Notes: generated by a model from the sequence alone, not told the origin. Counted from the first letter of the stretch, positions 24,190 to 36,600 are shown. The stretch: DNA of 64,000 nucleotides from Sphagnum compactum (GCA_965153455.1 OZ234493.1:23860213-23924212), one strand, 5' to 3'. Made by a program: numbers and translations.

Positions 24190-27100
24190 GAGCCGTGCGA
24201 CTGGATCTCACCCAACACCACCTTTGCAAAGGCTCCTGTTCCACTGTTGGTCCCAGTCCCAGTTTCACTCAATATGTGGACATCATTCGTATTCCAGAAG
24301 ACATACCACAAGTGTCAGCTTTGGTGGACTCCGGCGCCACCTCTTCTTTCATCGACCAAACATTTGTCGTCCAACACAACATCCCTGTGGTCAAGAAGTC
24401 AACCCTTGTTCCGGTAGAGGTTATTGATGGGAGAACCATTGCTTCTGGTGCAATCACACACGAGACAACCCCTCTAGAACTCTGTATCGGCAAGCACACG
24501 GAGAAGATTGTTCTCAACATCATTTCCACCCCTCACCATCCCATCATCCTTGGTCTGCCTTGGCTAGAAGCACACAACCCTATCATTGATTGGCGATCTA
24601 GAACCCTCACCTTCAGCGCACAACGATGCACCTCTCAAGAACCCCACGCTCAGAAAAACACTTTGTCCAGTCCTGCCAAGAACCCTGTGGTCGAGAACCC
24701 AAAGAGGGTCGGAACCAATTCCAATTTTATCAAGTCTGTTATGTCAAATCCTGCAGTCAAGAACCCCCGGTTGGTCAGAACGAAACCTTGTCCTGTCAAG
24801 AATCTTGTCAAGAATCCTGCCCAGAAAACCAACCCTGTCCAGATCTTCGTTGATAGAGCTGTCCCTTTCTATCGGGCTGCTAAGAATCTTTAAGTCTTCG
24901 CCATCCATGTCAACCCAGCCAACACCACAAACCCCCAATTAGAACCAACACCTGTCAAACTTCCCAAGAAGTACAAGGACTTTGTTGATGTTTTTTAAAA
25001 GATTAATGCTGATCAGCTCCCTGCCCATAGTCCATATGACTGCCCGATTGATCTAGAAGAAGGACACTCACCACCCTTTGGTCCTATCTGTGGCCTATCG
25101 GAACCGGAACTCCAAGCCCTGCGTGATTACCTTACTGAAAATCTTGCCAAGGGGTTCATTCAGCATTCCAAGTCTCCAGCCGCCGCCCCAATTTTGTTTG
25201 TCAAGAAGAAGGATGGCTCCCTTCGACTCTGTGTGGATTATCGTGGACTCAACAAGATAACCAAAAAGAATCGATATCCTTTGCCCTTGATTTCAGGTCT
25301 TCTAGATCGACTACGTACCGGGAAGATCTTCACCAAGCTTGACCTCCGTGGAGCCTACAACTTACTCAGGATTCGCCCTGGTGATGAATGGAAGACAGCT
25401 TTCCGCACACGCTATGGCCACTTCGAATACACTGTCATGCCCTTCGGCCTCACCAATGCACCCGCAGTCTTTCAGCATCTGATGAATGATATCTTCCGGG
25501 ATTACATGGACGAATTTGTCGTGGTCTATTTGGATGACATTTTAATCTTTTCCAAGGACCAGGAAACCCACGACAAACATGTACGATTGGTGCTTGCAAC
25601 GCTGCGGGAGCATGGCTTATACGCCAAGTTGGAAAAATGTGAATTCGATAAATCTTCAGTGGCGTTCCTCGGCTACGTGATCTCTCCAGATGGCATTTTC
25701 ATGGACAAGTCAAAGGTCGAGACCATCCAGTGTTGGGCTACTCCATCCTCGGTCAAGGACGTTCAACGCTTCCTAGGGTTTGCCAACTTCTATCGTCGAT
25801 TTATCAAAGGCTACTCCAAGATCACAACACTGTTAATAACCCTGACTTGCAAAGACAAGCCCTTCTCGTGGAATCCAACGGCCTAGGCTGCTTTTGATAC
25901 TCTTAAGATGGCATTCACCTCTGCACCCATCCTGATACATCCCGATCCTGCCAAGCCATTCATTGTGGAAACGGACGCTTCAGATTTTGCCTTGGGAGCT
26001 ATTCTATCTCAATTTGGAATAGATGGGTTGCTGCATCCAGTTGCTTTTTATTCACGGAAGTTAACCAGTGCCGAAATCAACTACCAGGTCTACGGTAAGG
26101 AACTTCTGGCAATCATCATGGCATTCGAGCAATGGAGACCGTATCTTGCCGGAGCTCAACATCGAGTCCAAGTTCTGACAGATCACAAGAATCTCCTTTA
26201 TTTCACAACTACTCGGACCTTAAATCGTCGCCAGGCACGCTGGTCTATCTTCCTAGCTGATTTCGACTTTGAGATTCAGTATCAACCCGGCACCCAGCAA
26301 GGGAAAGCTGACGCACTATCTCGTCGTTCAGAATATGAACTTCGAGCGGGGGATGAGGCCTACAGCCAGCAGAACCAGACTTTACTCAACCCCAAGCAAT
26401 TTCGAGTTGCAGCAACAATCAGCACCCTCCCAGACTCATACCTTGTCAGGGACATCAAGATGGCAACTGAGGAAGACACCTGGGCTACCAACATCAAGAA
26501 GGAACTCCAGGAACGACCAAGGAACCCAAATCGTGATGACTTGGATCAATTTGAGCAGCAAGACGGACTTCTCCTTCGAAATAACCTGATTTATGTACCC
26601 GAAGGACCTATACGCCTAAAAATCCTGAGGGAATGCCACGACAACACCCTGGCAGGTCACTTTGGAATGGCACGGACTCACGAACTAGTGTCAAGGACTT
26701 ACTGGTGGCCCAAAATGAACAAGATGCTACGGGAGTATGTCAAGTCTTGTGATACATGTGCTCGATCCAAGGCTCCCAGGCATCGCCCGTTTGGACTCCT
26801 ACAGCCTCTGTCGATTCCTAACCGACCTTGGGATCTATTGTAATGGACTTCATCACGGACCTCCCTACTGTCAGAACCAAGAATTCAATACTGGTTGTGG
26901 TCGATCGACTCACCAAAATGGCCCATTTCACCCCTTGTTCCAAGTCAATCACGGCAGAAGAGACAGCTCAGTTAATTCTGGACGGGATCGTCCGACTGCA
27001 TGGACTCCCCGAGGAAATTGTGTCCGACAGAGGTCCTTAGTTTGCATCCAAGTTCTGGCATCGTCTATTCGAGCTTCTTAGAGTTGACATTCGGCTATCT

Positions 27101-27865
27101 TCAGCTTTCCACCCTGAGACAGATGGACAAACCGAACGGACAAACCAGACACTCGAGCAATACCTTCGCTGCACTGTGAACTACCAACAAGACGACTGGC
27201 TGGACCTACTATCTCAAGCAGAGTTTGTTTATAATAACACAACACATGCATCGACCGGGGTCAGTCCATTCTTTGCCAATTACGATTTTCATCCCAGGTT
27301 CAGCCTTGAAATTCCTAGAGACTCTGTAAACCCCTCGGCTGAAGAAAGGGCCACGAGGCTTGGACAGGTTCAACAGAACCTTATGGCAGAACTCAAGCTA
27401 ACACAGGAGTGGCAAAAGAAGCAAGCAGACCGCCGACGCAAGGACCATCCAAACTTCAAGGTTGGAGACAAGGTCTGGCTTCTCAGAAAGAACATTGCTA
27501 CCACTCGCCCATGTGCCAAGTTGGATTACAAGCGCCTTGGACCTTTCAAAATCGCCAAATTGGTTGGTCTAGTGGCTTGCCAGTTGGAGCTTCCACCCCA
27601 GTTCAAAATCCACAATGTTTTCCATGTCTCCCTGCTTGAGCCCTATCATGAAAACCCGATCCCAGAACGTCATCAAGAACCCTCAGCTCCAGTCGAAATT
27701 GAAGGCCAGAAAGAGTTTGAAGTTCAGGAGGTCTTGGACTCCAAGAAGATTCGTGGAAAGCTCCTGTACCTTGTCTTTTGGCGAGGTTATCCTCCTTCTG
27801 AAGCTACTTGGGAGCCTGCTGGAAACCTAGTTCATGCCCAAGACTTAGTTAATCGGTTTCACTAA
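24105..27865 (+). pseudogene. pol: pol: protease, RT, RNase H, integrase, chromodomain
   Basis: The frame is -1 relative to gag and overlaps its end. Order: aspartic protease (DSGATSSFID, Asp codon 24,327); reverse transcriptase with [22 protein letters not shown] and catalytic YLDD (25,527-25,538); RNase H beginning near ETDASDFALGA (about 25,968); integrase with HHCC finger (about 26,630-26,770), [13 protein letters not shown] and the ERTNQTLEQ region; C-terminal chromodomain ending YLVFWRGYPPSEATWEP (about 27,714-27,862). Stops: TAA 24,891, TAA 24,996, TAG 25,884, TAG 27,038. A frameshift lies near 26,830, between the finger and catalytic core of integrase. Core catalytic residues otherwise remain. 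The chromodomain usually directs insertion to marked chromatin. Confidence 0.95.
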
Positions 27866-27906
27866 CGATATCCTAACAAACCGGCTCCATCTAGAAGATG
27901 TCGCTT

Positions 27907-27919
27907 GAGGAGAGGATAA
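27907..27919 (+). promoter_or_regulatory. Polypurine tract of the gypsy element
   Basis: GAGGAGAGGATAA immediately precedes the 3' LTR, the position where an RNase H-resistant purine run primes plus-strand synthesis. Only a T at position 11 interrupts the purines. Confidence 0.8.
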
Positions 27920-28149
27920 TGTCATGGCCTAGGATATTTTGCGATACTTTTGGCAATGTCATGTCCTAGGATATTTTGGGATATTTTTGGCAATATCATG
28001 GCCTAGGATATTTTTGGACTAATATGGCTCAGGGTTATAAAAGGAGATAGTCTGGGGAACAACCCTTTAGCAGATCAACACCAGTTGATGGGTCAATAAA
28101 TCTTGTCTTGTCTTGTAATTCTCCACTTGTTTGTAGTCGGTCCATAACA
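27920..28149 (+). repeat. 3' LTR of the gypsy element
   Basis: It is 230 bp and matches the 5' LTR except at seven positions, all in the first 110 bp (U3). From the TATA box to the end the two LTRs are identical. The TATA box is at 28,036 and the second AGCAGATCAA at 28,069. It is followed directly by the target duplication CATTG. Confidence 0.95.
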
Positions 28150-29363
28150 CATTGGGTGACAATGTACATGGATGTTCATATCCTATTCCATCCATTTCAT
28201 TATTGTTTGGGGCATCCATCTCCAAAATATTATTAATGTTTGCAAATCATTTCCATTCATTATAAGTGTCACTTTGTTTCCCTGTACACTTATTTATATA
28301 TGACCATTGTAATTTTAGGGAGTTGTTTCATATCTTTCCACCATTGCATAGAATAGAATGTTTTTAGGAATGTTGTAGAAACTTGTAGGTTTGCTCTAAT
28401 GTTCAATATCTCATGTTATTCTTGTTATTTTCTATTGTTATTTCAACATAGGAATGTTTGGCCAGATGCCCAAATTATATTGTGCTTGTGGCATGTCCAG
28501 AAAGCTTGGGCTAAAAATATTGTCAAGAAGATTGTAAATCCACAAGAAAGACCCAACGTCCTATCAATGCTTGGGAGGATTATCTATTCTTGAAGATGTC
28601 CCATTGATGCTGACCCTATTTTTTGGGTAGAACAAGAAATTGAAATGCTCGCAACAAATTTTCCCAATGTAAGACTTTTCATTCAATACCTTAAAGAACA
28701 TTGGTTGCAAAAGGTAAGAATGTGGTGTGTTGGAAACCATAATATACCACTGCAGGGTAAGGACACAAATTTTGCGGTGGAATCATTCCATAGCAACCTT
28801 AAGCAAATTTTGTGTTCTTCACGAAAAAAAGTTATAGAGTGTCGAATGGATTAGCTCATTTACCACCTAGTTGGTGATGTCCTTACTCACTATTGGTATG
28901 GTGTGCAATGCAAGATCTTTGGTTACATCATGAACAAAAAAAGTGAAGGAATTGTCGTTAGTGTTATGCTTCGAGCCCGTGACATCTTATCCACCAATGT
29001 TTTGTTATACCCAAATGGGGATGACATTGCTTTCGTGGCGTCTTGTAATCCACCCAAGGTCTGGACCATGCATGCCCTGGGTTCTGAATGGCTTTGATGC
29101 GACTGGCCTCTTGCAGCACAAAGGATTATTTGCAAGTTGTTATAAAAATTTACAAGATGCTCTATCCAACCATTCTTAATGGTGCGATTGTTTGAGAAAC
29201 AAGTATTTTTCATGGGGTGCAAATGGGATCCCTAGTAATAGACTTGCCAACTCTTGAAGACTTGTTTCTTAAAGAGGAACACAACCTTCCACAAATCGAG
29301 GACTTTCCCACCTCTCAAGATATAGAACATCATGATCTCTTGCAAACAAGCAACATCAGCAAC

Positions 29364-29517
29364 CACTACTACAAAATGTGGGTGCAATTCACTAGTCCCC
29401 GTTCACTAGACCAATGAATTCACTGCTTCTTCACTAGTCCCTGTTCATTATAACTAGTGAATTCATTCAAAATCCAGTGAAATCACTTGGCGTACGGGGA
29501 CACCTTTTGTTGTAGTG
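29364..29517. mobile_element. CACTA-type MITE, 154 bp, target duplication AAC
   Basis: The ends are CACTACTACAAAA and, reversed, CACTACAACAAAA, the terminal signature of CACTA (En/Spm) transposons. The three bases AAC flank both sides (29,361-29,363 and 29,518-29,520), the duplication length expected for the superfamily. The inside contains repeated CACTAGTCCC and GTGAATTCA phrases and no ORF. The MULE transposase reading frame resumes on the far side, so the MITE lies inside its last exon. Confidence 0.85.
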
Positions 29518-29799
29518 AACCTGATTGAACTAATGTGGCTTGAAGTATTAAACACAACAATGGAAATTCCAACCTTGCAACGACATTTGTTCTTGTCATT
29601 GAAAGTTATTAAAGGCAAACAATAGGACATGCTTACATGCGGATTGGCTAGGTTGGAGCATTCGAACGACTAGCATTTGTTCCCAATGAATCCTAGTGAT
29701 AATAGTTTGAAAATGCACAAAGGTGTGCTTGAACCTAAAGGTGCTAATTTTCACAATTTAAAAGACAAAACAACCATGTTTATTTGCATTTAATTGGAT

Positions 29800-30470
29800 G
29801 TTCACGCTTGTAGAAATCTACTTTGTTAGTAGCAAATCTCAATTGTTTAGGCCTTACCATGCATCTATTGGTGACAAATGTGCATTTCCTAGTAATTGGC
29901 TATACACAAGCCTCCAATAAAGAATCTATGCCTTTTAAGGTTCTCAGCATATACTCCCATCAATAGCCTAACATTATTTTGAGCTCGCAACTATGGATCT
30001 TACTTTGTCAATTTAAAGCACACAAACCACCATATTACAATGATGTTCTCTAGTCCATGCTAGTTTTATTACTTTGATTGTCTCTATAGTGGTTGCCTGC
30101 TTAAGAAAGTTCATTGATACCAAATTTATCTACATACTTATTGCTAGAACAATTAGTTGGTTAGCATATGTGCATCATGTTTTTAGAGAATGCAATACCC
30201 AATCACCTAATCCACAATTCAAGTCAAGGGCAAACATGTGTATTTTCATGTCTATGAAGCACATATGCAAAATGTTCTAAAATCAAAAAAGGAATGAAAG
30301 GTATAAAATTCAAGGAAAATATGAGAACATTGCATAAATTACAAATGTTTATGTACATATGTTTGTTACATAAAGTCCGGTCTACAAAAACATAGTGAAA
30401 AGCCATATAGCCAATGGTCAACAAACTACAACAAATGCCAGAGGCACTTATAAACAGGAACACACATGTA
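29800..30470. other. Space between the two convergent MULE genes
   Basis: No coding frame could be supported. This should contain the 3' ends of the transposase (from the left) and of the second gene (from the right). Confidence 0.5.
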
Positions 30471-30472
30471 GA

Positions 30473-33400
30473 CTAAGAAACGTTGGAGGACTTTGAAACA
30501 TAATGGACGTGCTTTCGAGTTCTACCACTTCTTCGAGTTGTAACACCACTCCCAGATGCTACAGAGGTCAATTCAATGCCCTCATGTTGTTCTTCCAAAT
30601 CAACAACCCACTTTGTAGATTTGTCTTCAGAACCTTTTATAATTTGCACTGGTACTTCCACTAGTGTGGCTCGAATTGCCAATGCATCACACCTTGAAAA
30701 CCATGTGGGGGTCATCTATAAGAAAACATGTATAACGACATAAATTTGTGTTTAATACATTTGGAAAAAAACTTGCGCATGGAGAGAACGTAGTTTTGCA
30801 CTTAAAGGCTTAAACGCACATACTTCAATGGACGATTCCAGGTCTTTTACAATGTAGTCACAAAAGTTTTATATGAATTTCATAACATAAAAGTAGAAAT
30901 CCCCAATCCGATTGTTGTTGTGGACTATCAAACCACACCCAATTGGATTTTGAAAGTGTTTGTTTCCACGCACATGACCCTGAAAAGTTGCCTTCTATAA
31001 TTGCCCATACTTTTGTAAAAAAATAATAAGATGGCATTATGAAATAGGTTTGCATAGGTGAAAGGATCATAATGAAACAAATGTTTTGCACTCAAGATCA
31101 AAAGACTCGAATGATTAACATCTTGGATTGGGATAAATATTGCCTTCATTGTCGCAAGCAACTAAATTTTTTTGTGGAGGAATTGAATGACACTATGCTC
31201 AAACTCCCCTTTTTTTTTTCTCCAGTTCTTAACAATCTTCCACGTAAGGGGATGTGTGATGTATAAATCACAAAATGAAGATGTTTGTGCATAAACCACA
31301 ACTTGAAAAAATCCATAGCGTAAGTGGAAAGGTGACCTTCATTACAGTCGAAGAGGGTAACATCTGCATCAATTCTTAATCACCTAAAATTACAAAAGAA
31401 ATTGCAGAATCTATCATCCCACCTCTGGAGTCAATGAATTTTTTCACCATTATCATCAACTTGTTTCACAATTATAGTTTCAGCTACAAGTGTCAGTGAT
31501 GGCTTTGCTTGAAGATTGAGAAACAAAATCCAATATTGTAGCATGTTGATAGTTGGCATATACAACTTAAGGTCTATGCTTGGAGGTCAAAAATATCATC
31601 AATGACAAAATATGCCATTCCAAAAATACAAGAAAACAATGCTTAAAACAATTGCATTGCAAACTTAAAATTTTGATAAATAACCCCATTATACAACTTG
31701 TACATGAATTGTTTGCTAGTTGGGCTTGTCTATGTGGGAAAAGGTATACAATCTTACAAGACTCGATACATGGATTGAAGCAAGTAAACCCTAAGTCCTT
31801 AACACATAATTGTTACTTACTTTTGCTTTGTAAGAATGGTTGCAACTATAATGTCCAATTGTTCAATTGTTGTGTCTTCCTCATGCTTTGCAACAACCTA
31901 TAGGGTCACTGTATTTAACTACAACTTGCATGTCTAAGGTTGGCTGCAATTGCAGTGTTTTTGCTTCCACACCTCATAGTTCAAATTGGGTATTGCTCTT
32001 AGAGGGTTATGAAAGCAATCCCTATGAGGTCGGAATCCTAAGGACAGTGAAGGTGTCTGTTTGAATCCAGTGTAGGTCACTGACATTATTGTTGACTGCA
32101 ACGAAATGGCCAGGCTTAGATTGTTGACATAGGATTATAGATCAAGTTCAAACTCCTCCTTCATGCCTTGCCTATGATTTTTAGTGTTGATAATCTTACC
32201 AAACAACCCAAATGGCATATGTTCACAGGTTGTTTTTTGCAGCACCTAAGAGGAAACATTTGGGAGAATGGAATCTTCAACTTGTAAGGGCACAAAATCA
32301 AGCGCATTTGATGAACCAACACTTGCAAAACATTGTAGAACCATGATTGATCTCTTTAGGAATCTAAATTTAATGGTTCAATTGGGTTAGTATTCACCAT
32401 GGACTGAAAGAACATTAAAAACAACAAACTTGGAAAACATAGTCCTAGATGGTATTTGTTGTGGTGTTGTCATTTCTTTCTGATGTGTTGTTCTCATTTG
32501 TTGCAACTGCCAACTGGGGTTTGATTCTGCTGAACTTCACATGCAAAGCAAGGACTTGACTATCCATGATTTCAACCAATGCAGTGGTGCATTTAAGATG
32601 TTGGTTTGAAATAGTTCCATTAGCAACAAGGGAAAGCTTCCCAAGGAAGACCTAGCCAATGTTTATTTCTTCCTAAATAAGCAAAGCTTCAAAAACCACA
32701 TGAAGGCACTAAGTTCAAGGGTTAGGTTTCTATAATGCAAAGGAACTTTAAAAGGGATCTTTCTATTACAAAAATGAAAGATTGGCAGTTAAGATGGCAA
32801 CAAATTAAATCAGATACTTGCTCCAAATGATTTCAGTCATCATGGCCATTTGGGAAAACGCACCACATAGCTTTCAATTCCAATGTCATTCCCACTTTTT
32901 GCATGTTTGAGATTGCTCTATGAGCAATTTTTGACATGAACCCAATAACCTTTTCAATAACTGGCTCCTGTTGTTGAAGATCAAATCCAAGAAGGCCCAA
33001 CAAGTCTTGGCAACATTGCTTAACTTCTTCAATGCACTGCTATTGTTTTAGAAACCATAAAAATCCATAATCCAAAATGTCTTAGACTACTATGGTTAGT
33101 TAGACAAAATGGGACTGATCCTAATAGTAATGAAGGATGTTGCGATGAGTCAACCCCATAATAGCATGAGTAAGTGGATGTAGTCTCCCAAAAGTGTTTT
33201 TACAAAATAACTTGAATGCACGAATGATGTGAGGGCATTCCATGTTAAGTGACAATGGATGCAATTCTTTATCCATTTCTAACATGATGGTTTGTAGCTC
33301 CTTTTCAGTGTGCTCCCAATGGCATTGAGGTCCAACTTGTAAAGGAAATCGTTTCAACAAATGGTATACTGGTGACCAACCCCATTTTGCCCTCTCTTTT

Positions 33401-36400
33401 GTGGCCTTGACATGTTTGTCAAATTTGTGCAATTCCTCTTGAACATAGTCTTCCTTCTTTTTTTTCAAAGTTTCTGTAGCTCCTATCTTCTTTTCATCAT
33501 ATTCCTTTTTTAGTTGTAGGGATTGCAGGTATTCCTAGAGGCACTTCATTTGATTAAACCTATTCACTGTGTTTTCTCCACCCCCTCTAGATGTCTATGC
33601 ATTGAGGGATGACAATGTCACTAATGTGGCTTATCCTTTCAATCCCTCCACCAACTTGCATGGAAAAAGAAAAAGGTAAAAAAACATTGTTTAAAAATAA
33701 GAACCAAAGAAATTATTTTTTTGCAAACTTTATAATACTTACAAGTGGATAAAGTTACCATTGGCTAAATGCAGAAACTAGCATGTTACCCATAGCGCTT
33801 CTATTTCCATGTTCATCAAAAGTGCCATAGTCTTTTCAGGCTTTTCCAAGATCTTCCTATCCATCACAATGTCTGTTTCTGATAAAAGAACATAAAGTCC
33901 ATTGATTTCCACTTTTGTTGGGGAAGGAGGCAGTTCACAGGAGCTCTCAACTATGAATTTTTTTGCCATTGCTTTCACCTTTGCTTATACATTAGCTCTT
34001 GTGAAATGCATTGTATTCCTTGGCGGCGTAAACCCAAATGGGAATAATGACAGGAGGGGGGGGTTGTTCTATTTTACTTAATAGACGGTTTATTGGGTTT
34101 TGCATGCTACAATGATTATTTTGTACGTACATTATTTTATGTTCCTTGCTTGTTTGCAATAGACCCTGAAAAGCTCCAAAATACCAATGTTAGAAAAGAA
34201 ACATGCCAATATTTGCCATTGCAAATGTCAACTTGTAGCCAGGAAATAAAATGTAGGAGAGATGAAGAATTGTACATGCTTTCACACTACAACTTGATGA
34301 GAAATCTTCATCGCTACTTAGTTCATATACTTCTCTCTGCTTTGGATGTATGGGTCTTGGAGGTGGCATACTAGATGGCTACTTTTATAATTTTGGTGGT
34401 GCAGCCTTTTTTGTGGTCTGTTCTGCCACATCATCAATTATTCGTTTACTTTGGTTTGGGAGTGTTTTCCCAAACTTCTTCCCTAACTTATTGAGCTCTT
34501 TAAGCTCAATTTTTGTCATTGTTGGATACATTTTGAACAGTTCATCGCCTGTGTAATGAGGGCACAAATTCATCATTATGTGGTAAGACAAAATACTTTT
34601 GTCTTTGAATATATATCCACATAACTTGTATTCAAATGATGGCCTATTACTTATAAGCACATCAATGCATTAAATGTCAAAATATGCTTCCAAGGCCAAT
34701 TACTCATACTCGTTTTCAAGGTACAAGGTGACACAATGATGTTTATTTTGCTGCATTGTGGACTTGTAAGTCTTGCTCTTCCCTTGCGGCTCCAAATATT
34801 TGCGATGGCAAGATCATTGGTTGTCATTTCCCACTACATCAACAACCATGTATTTTGACACAACAACACACATTGTACCTCATGGCAAAACTCAGCAAAA
34901 CAACCATCACATCTATAGTTGCAACATCATGATATTGAAACATGAAGCAATGAGACACAAATCTCATCACATGCACAACACATTTCAATACCCACAAAAC
35001 TACTAAAATGCAATCCCAAACCTCTTGTTTTAATTTCTTAAGATTTACAATTGGGTTGTGTTCTGCATGCACTTATTTGTTTATTCTCGCAAGGATTGGC
35101 TATTCACTAAAAGGATCATGGGCACAACGGACTACTACCACAACAACAACAACTACTACAATTACTAGTTTGGAGGGAAATTGGATAAGTACCTACAACA
35201 TTGTTGCAGTGACATAAGATTCAGCTACAATAACAAGTGCAAAAGATTCAACTATAATAAAAAGTGCAGACAAGGGGGAGGAAAGTATGTACCTTCTAAG
35301 ATTTTAAAGGGATTATGTGGAACCAAGACCTAATGTCAAATAATAACCTTGATGCTCCTTCTACTCAATCTTAATTGATTGAGGGACTGGAAGCAATGGC
35401 AAAACAAATTGAAATGCATAAAAAAAAAAGACTAAACATGTGAAATGCAACCAAGAGATTTTGTTCAAACAAAAATGAAGAAAAAGTCATAAGAAGCTGT
35501 TACCTACATTGAATTCCTCTTGTATTAAAAGCATAACACCAAAATCCTAGATCGTAAACAAAGTTATACTATGTTTAGAATTGAACTTCAACTTGGATTC
35601 TACTTAAATTAACAATATTGTTGACAATATAATTTAACCTAGCATGCTTAGGCATGCTTGAGAAAAGCCCATGAATGGTCTTATTGTTGCAACTATGAAT
35701 TCTGGTAGAAAGTACCATGTACGTTTATGAATAAAAAAAATCTAAACTCACTTGACTTGCAAAAAGAAAATATTGTAATAGATAGTAGCTACTACTCGTG
35801 CTCCGTAACTCAAAACCAAACATCTCACTCATCACATATTCTAGACATGGCAATCAAAAGCTTACAACACAACTTACATAAAAAGGACAACAAAAGCATG
35901 TATTAAACAAGAGAGAAATCAAGCACCCATTGATTCTTGGTTAGTCAATGTTTCCAAATTCTAGATGGATTGTCGGTGAATCAAGGTTTTTAAGTATGCT
36001 ATGTACTTGGATTTTCCCAACAATGAAACAACAACTCCAAGTGACTACATTCTAACACACACAATGAAAGGAAAAACAATAATGAAATGGGAGACTCACC
36101 CTTTCTAGCCATCTTGTTGCTGCTGACTTTACAATATCCATGTATTTTTATTGACCAAGGAGGCAAATCATGTAGGGGTCTTCTTGAGCAATTATCGGCA
36201 AAACCTCTTGTAGCAAATGTTTGCGCTTTCCTTCATTGTTTGTTGCCATCACCATGACTTCAAAGTCGTCAAGCTTTAAGATGTCTTTGGTCCCCAATGT
36301 AACAAATTCAATGGTGTGGGCGTTGTCCACAACTGTGATATTCGACTCAATTTGTGCAAAGTTTGCAGTGATTTCATAAGGCGTAAAGTTGTGTTGTTCA

Positions 36401-36453
36401 ATAAAGCTTATAGCTGCAGATTGCGTGTTCTCTTTGGGAAAAACACCTTCCAT
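30473..36453 (-). pseudogene. Second gene of the MULE, possibly with a Ulp1-like protease end
   Basis: It starts at an ATG (36,453) about 160 bp inside the right TIR. Exon 1 runs to about 36,100 and ends at a GTGAGT donor, with a stop at 36,150. Further coding pieces: about 34,780-34,300 (YKLCGYIFKDKSILSYHIMM, then TMTKIELKELNKLGKKFGKT, later SSDEDF); 33,978-33,778; a charged, coiled-coil-like stretch at about 33,520-33,121; and 32,990-32,830. Near 31,140-30,860 appear FIPIQDVNHSSLLIL and FDSPQQQSDWGF, which resemble the His and Gln..Asp-Cys-Gly motifs of C48/Ulp1 proteases; here the Cys position reads Trp. The last piece (30,715-30,473) is basic at its end (TTRRSGRTRKH). Other MULEs carry Ulp1-like genes. 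The rest is unrecognised. Stops and frame breaks show it is dead. Confidence 0.5.
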
Positions 36454-36600
36454 GATTGACGAAGCTTAATAATGCAACACAAGTAAATACAACACAAGCT
36501 TGTTACGTGCTCCAGTATTGAATTTGTTAAACTTGTCATTTTATCAATCAATGTAACACTCGTAGTATTGGAAGTACATGACGAAATTGTTGCAACTCAA

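Larger units (their letters stand above)
22153..28149 (+). mobile_element. Ty3/gypsy chromovirus LTR retrotransposon, full length but defective
   Basis: This is a complete element: two 230-bp LTRs, a 5' leader with 155-bp tandem repeats, gag, pol in the order protease, reverse transcriptase, RNase H, integrase, chromodomain, a polypurine tract and the 3' LTR. Target duplication CATTG is exact (22,148-22,152 and 28,150-28,154). It lies inside an intron of the MULE transposase, in the same orientation. LTRs differ at 7 of 230 sites (97 % identical). Five in-frame stops and one frameshift disable gag-pol. The C-terminal chromodomain makes it a chromovirus. The apparent self-primer would fit the Tf1/sushi style of priming; clade assignment needs a tree. 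Confidence 0.95.
20333..29792 (+). pseudogene. MULE transposase with SWIM zinc finger, broken and interrupted
   Basis: Exons read by eye: 20,333 to about 20,800; about 20,998-21,792; 21,920-22,110; and 28,452 to about 29,792. The third intron (22,111-28,451) contains the gypsy element and the last exon contains a CACTA MITE. MULE features are the DDE region (CFSFYATFGTNQTR joined to YPLYTMMVLNEWQNG, then TIIVDNA), the transposase motif WPDAQIILCLWHVQKAW, a DTNFAVESFHSN block and a C-terminal SWIM-type finger. Defects: the first catalytic Asp is Tyr (codon 21,763); stops at 21,601, 21,998, 22,040, 22,055 and 22,088; frameshifts near 21,090 and 29,130; SWIM finger reads CDW..CKL instead of CxC..CxH. 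Intron 2 (21,793-21,919) has clean GTATGT...CCAG ends. The gene cannot make an active transposase. Confidence 0.8.

Noticed and set aside
23880-24938. Minus-strand and off-frame ORFs across gag-pol
   Set aside because: Shadows of the retrotransposon coding frames, which carry the recognisable domains.
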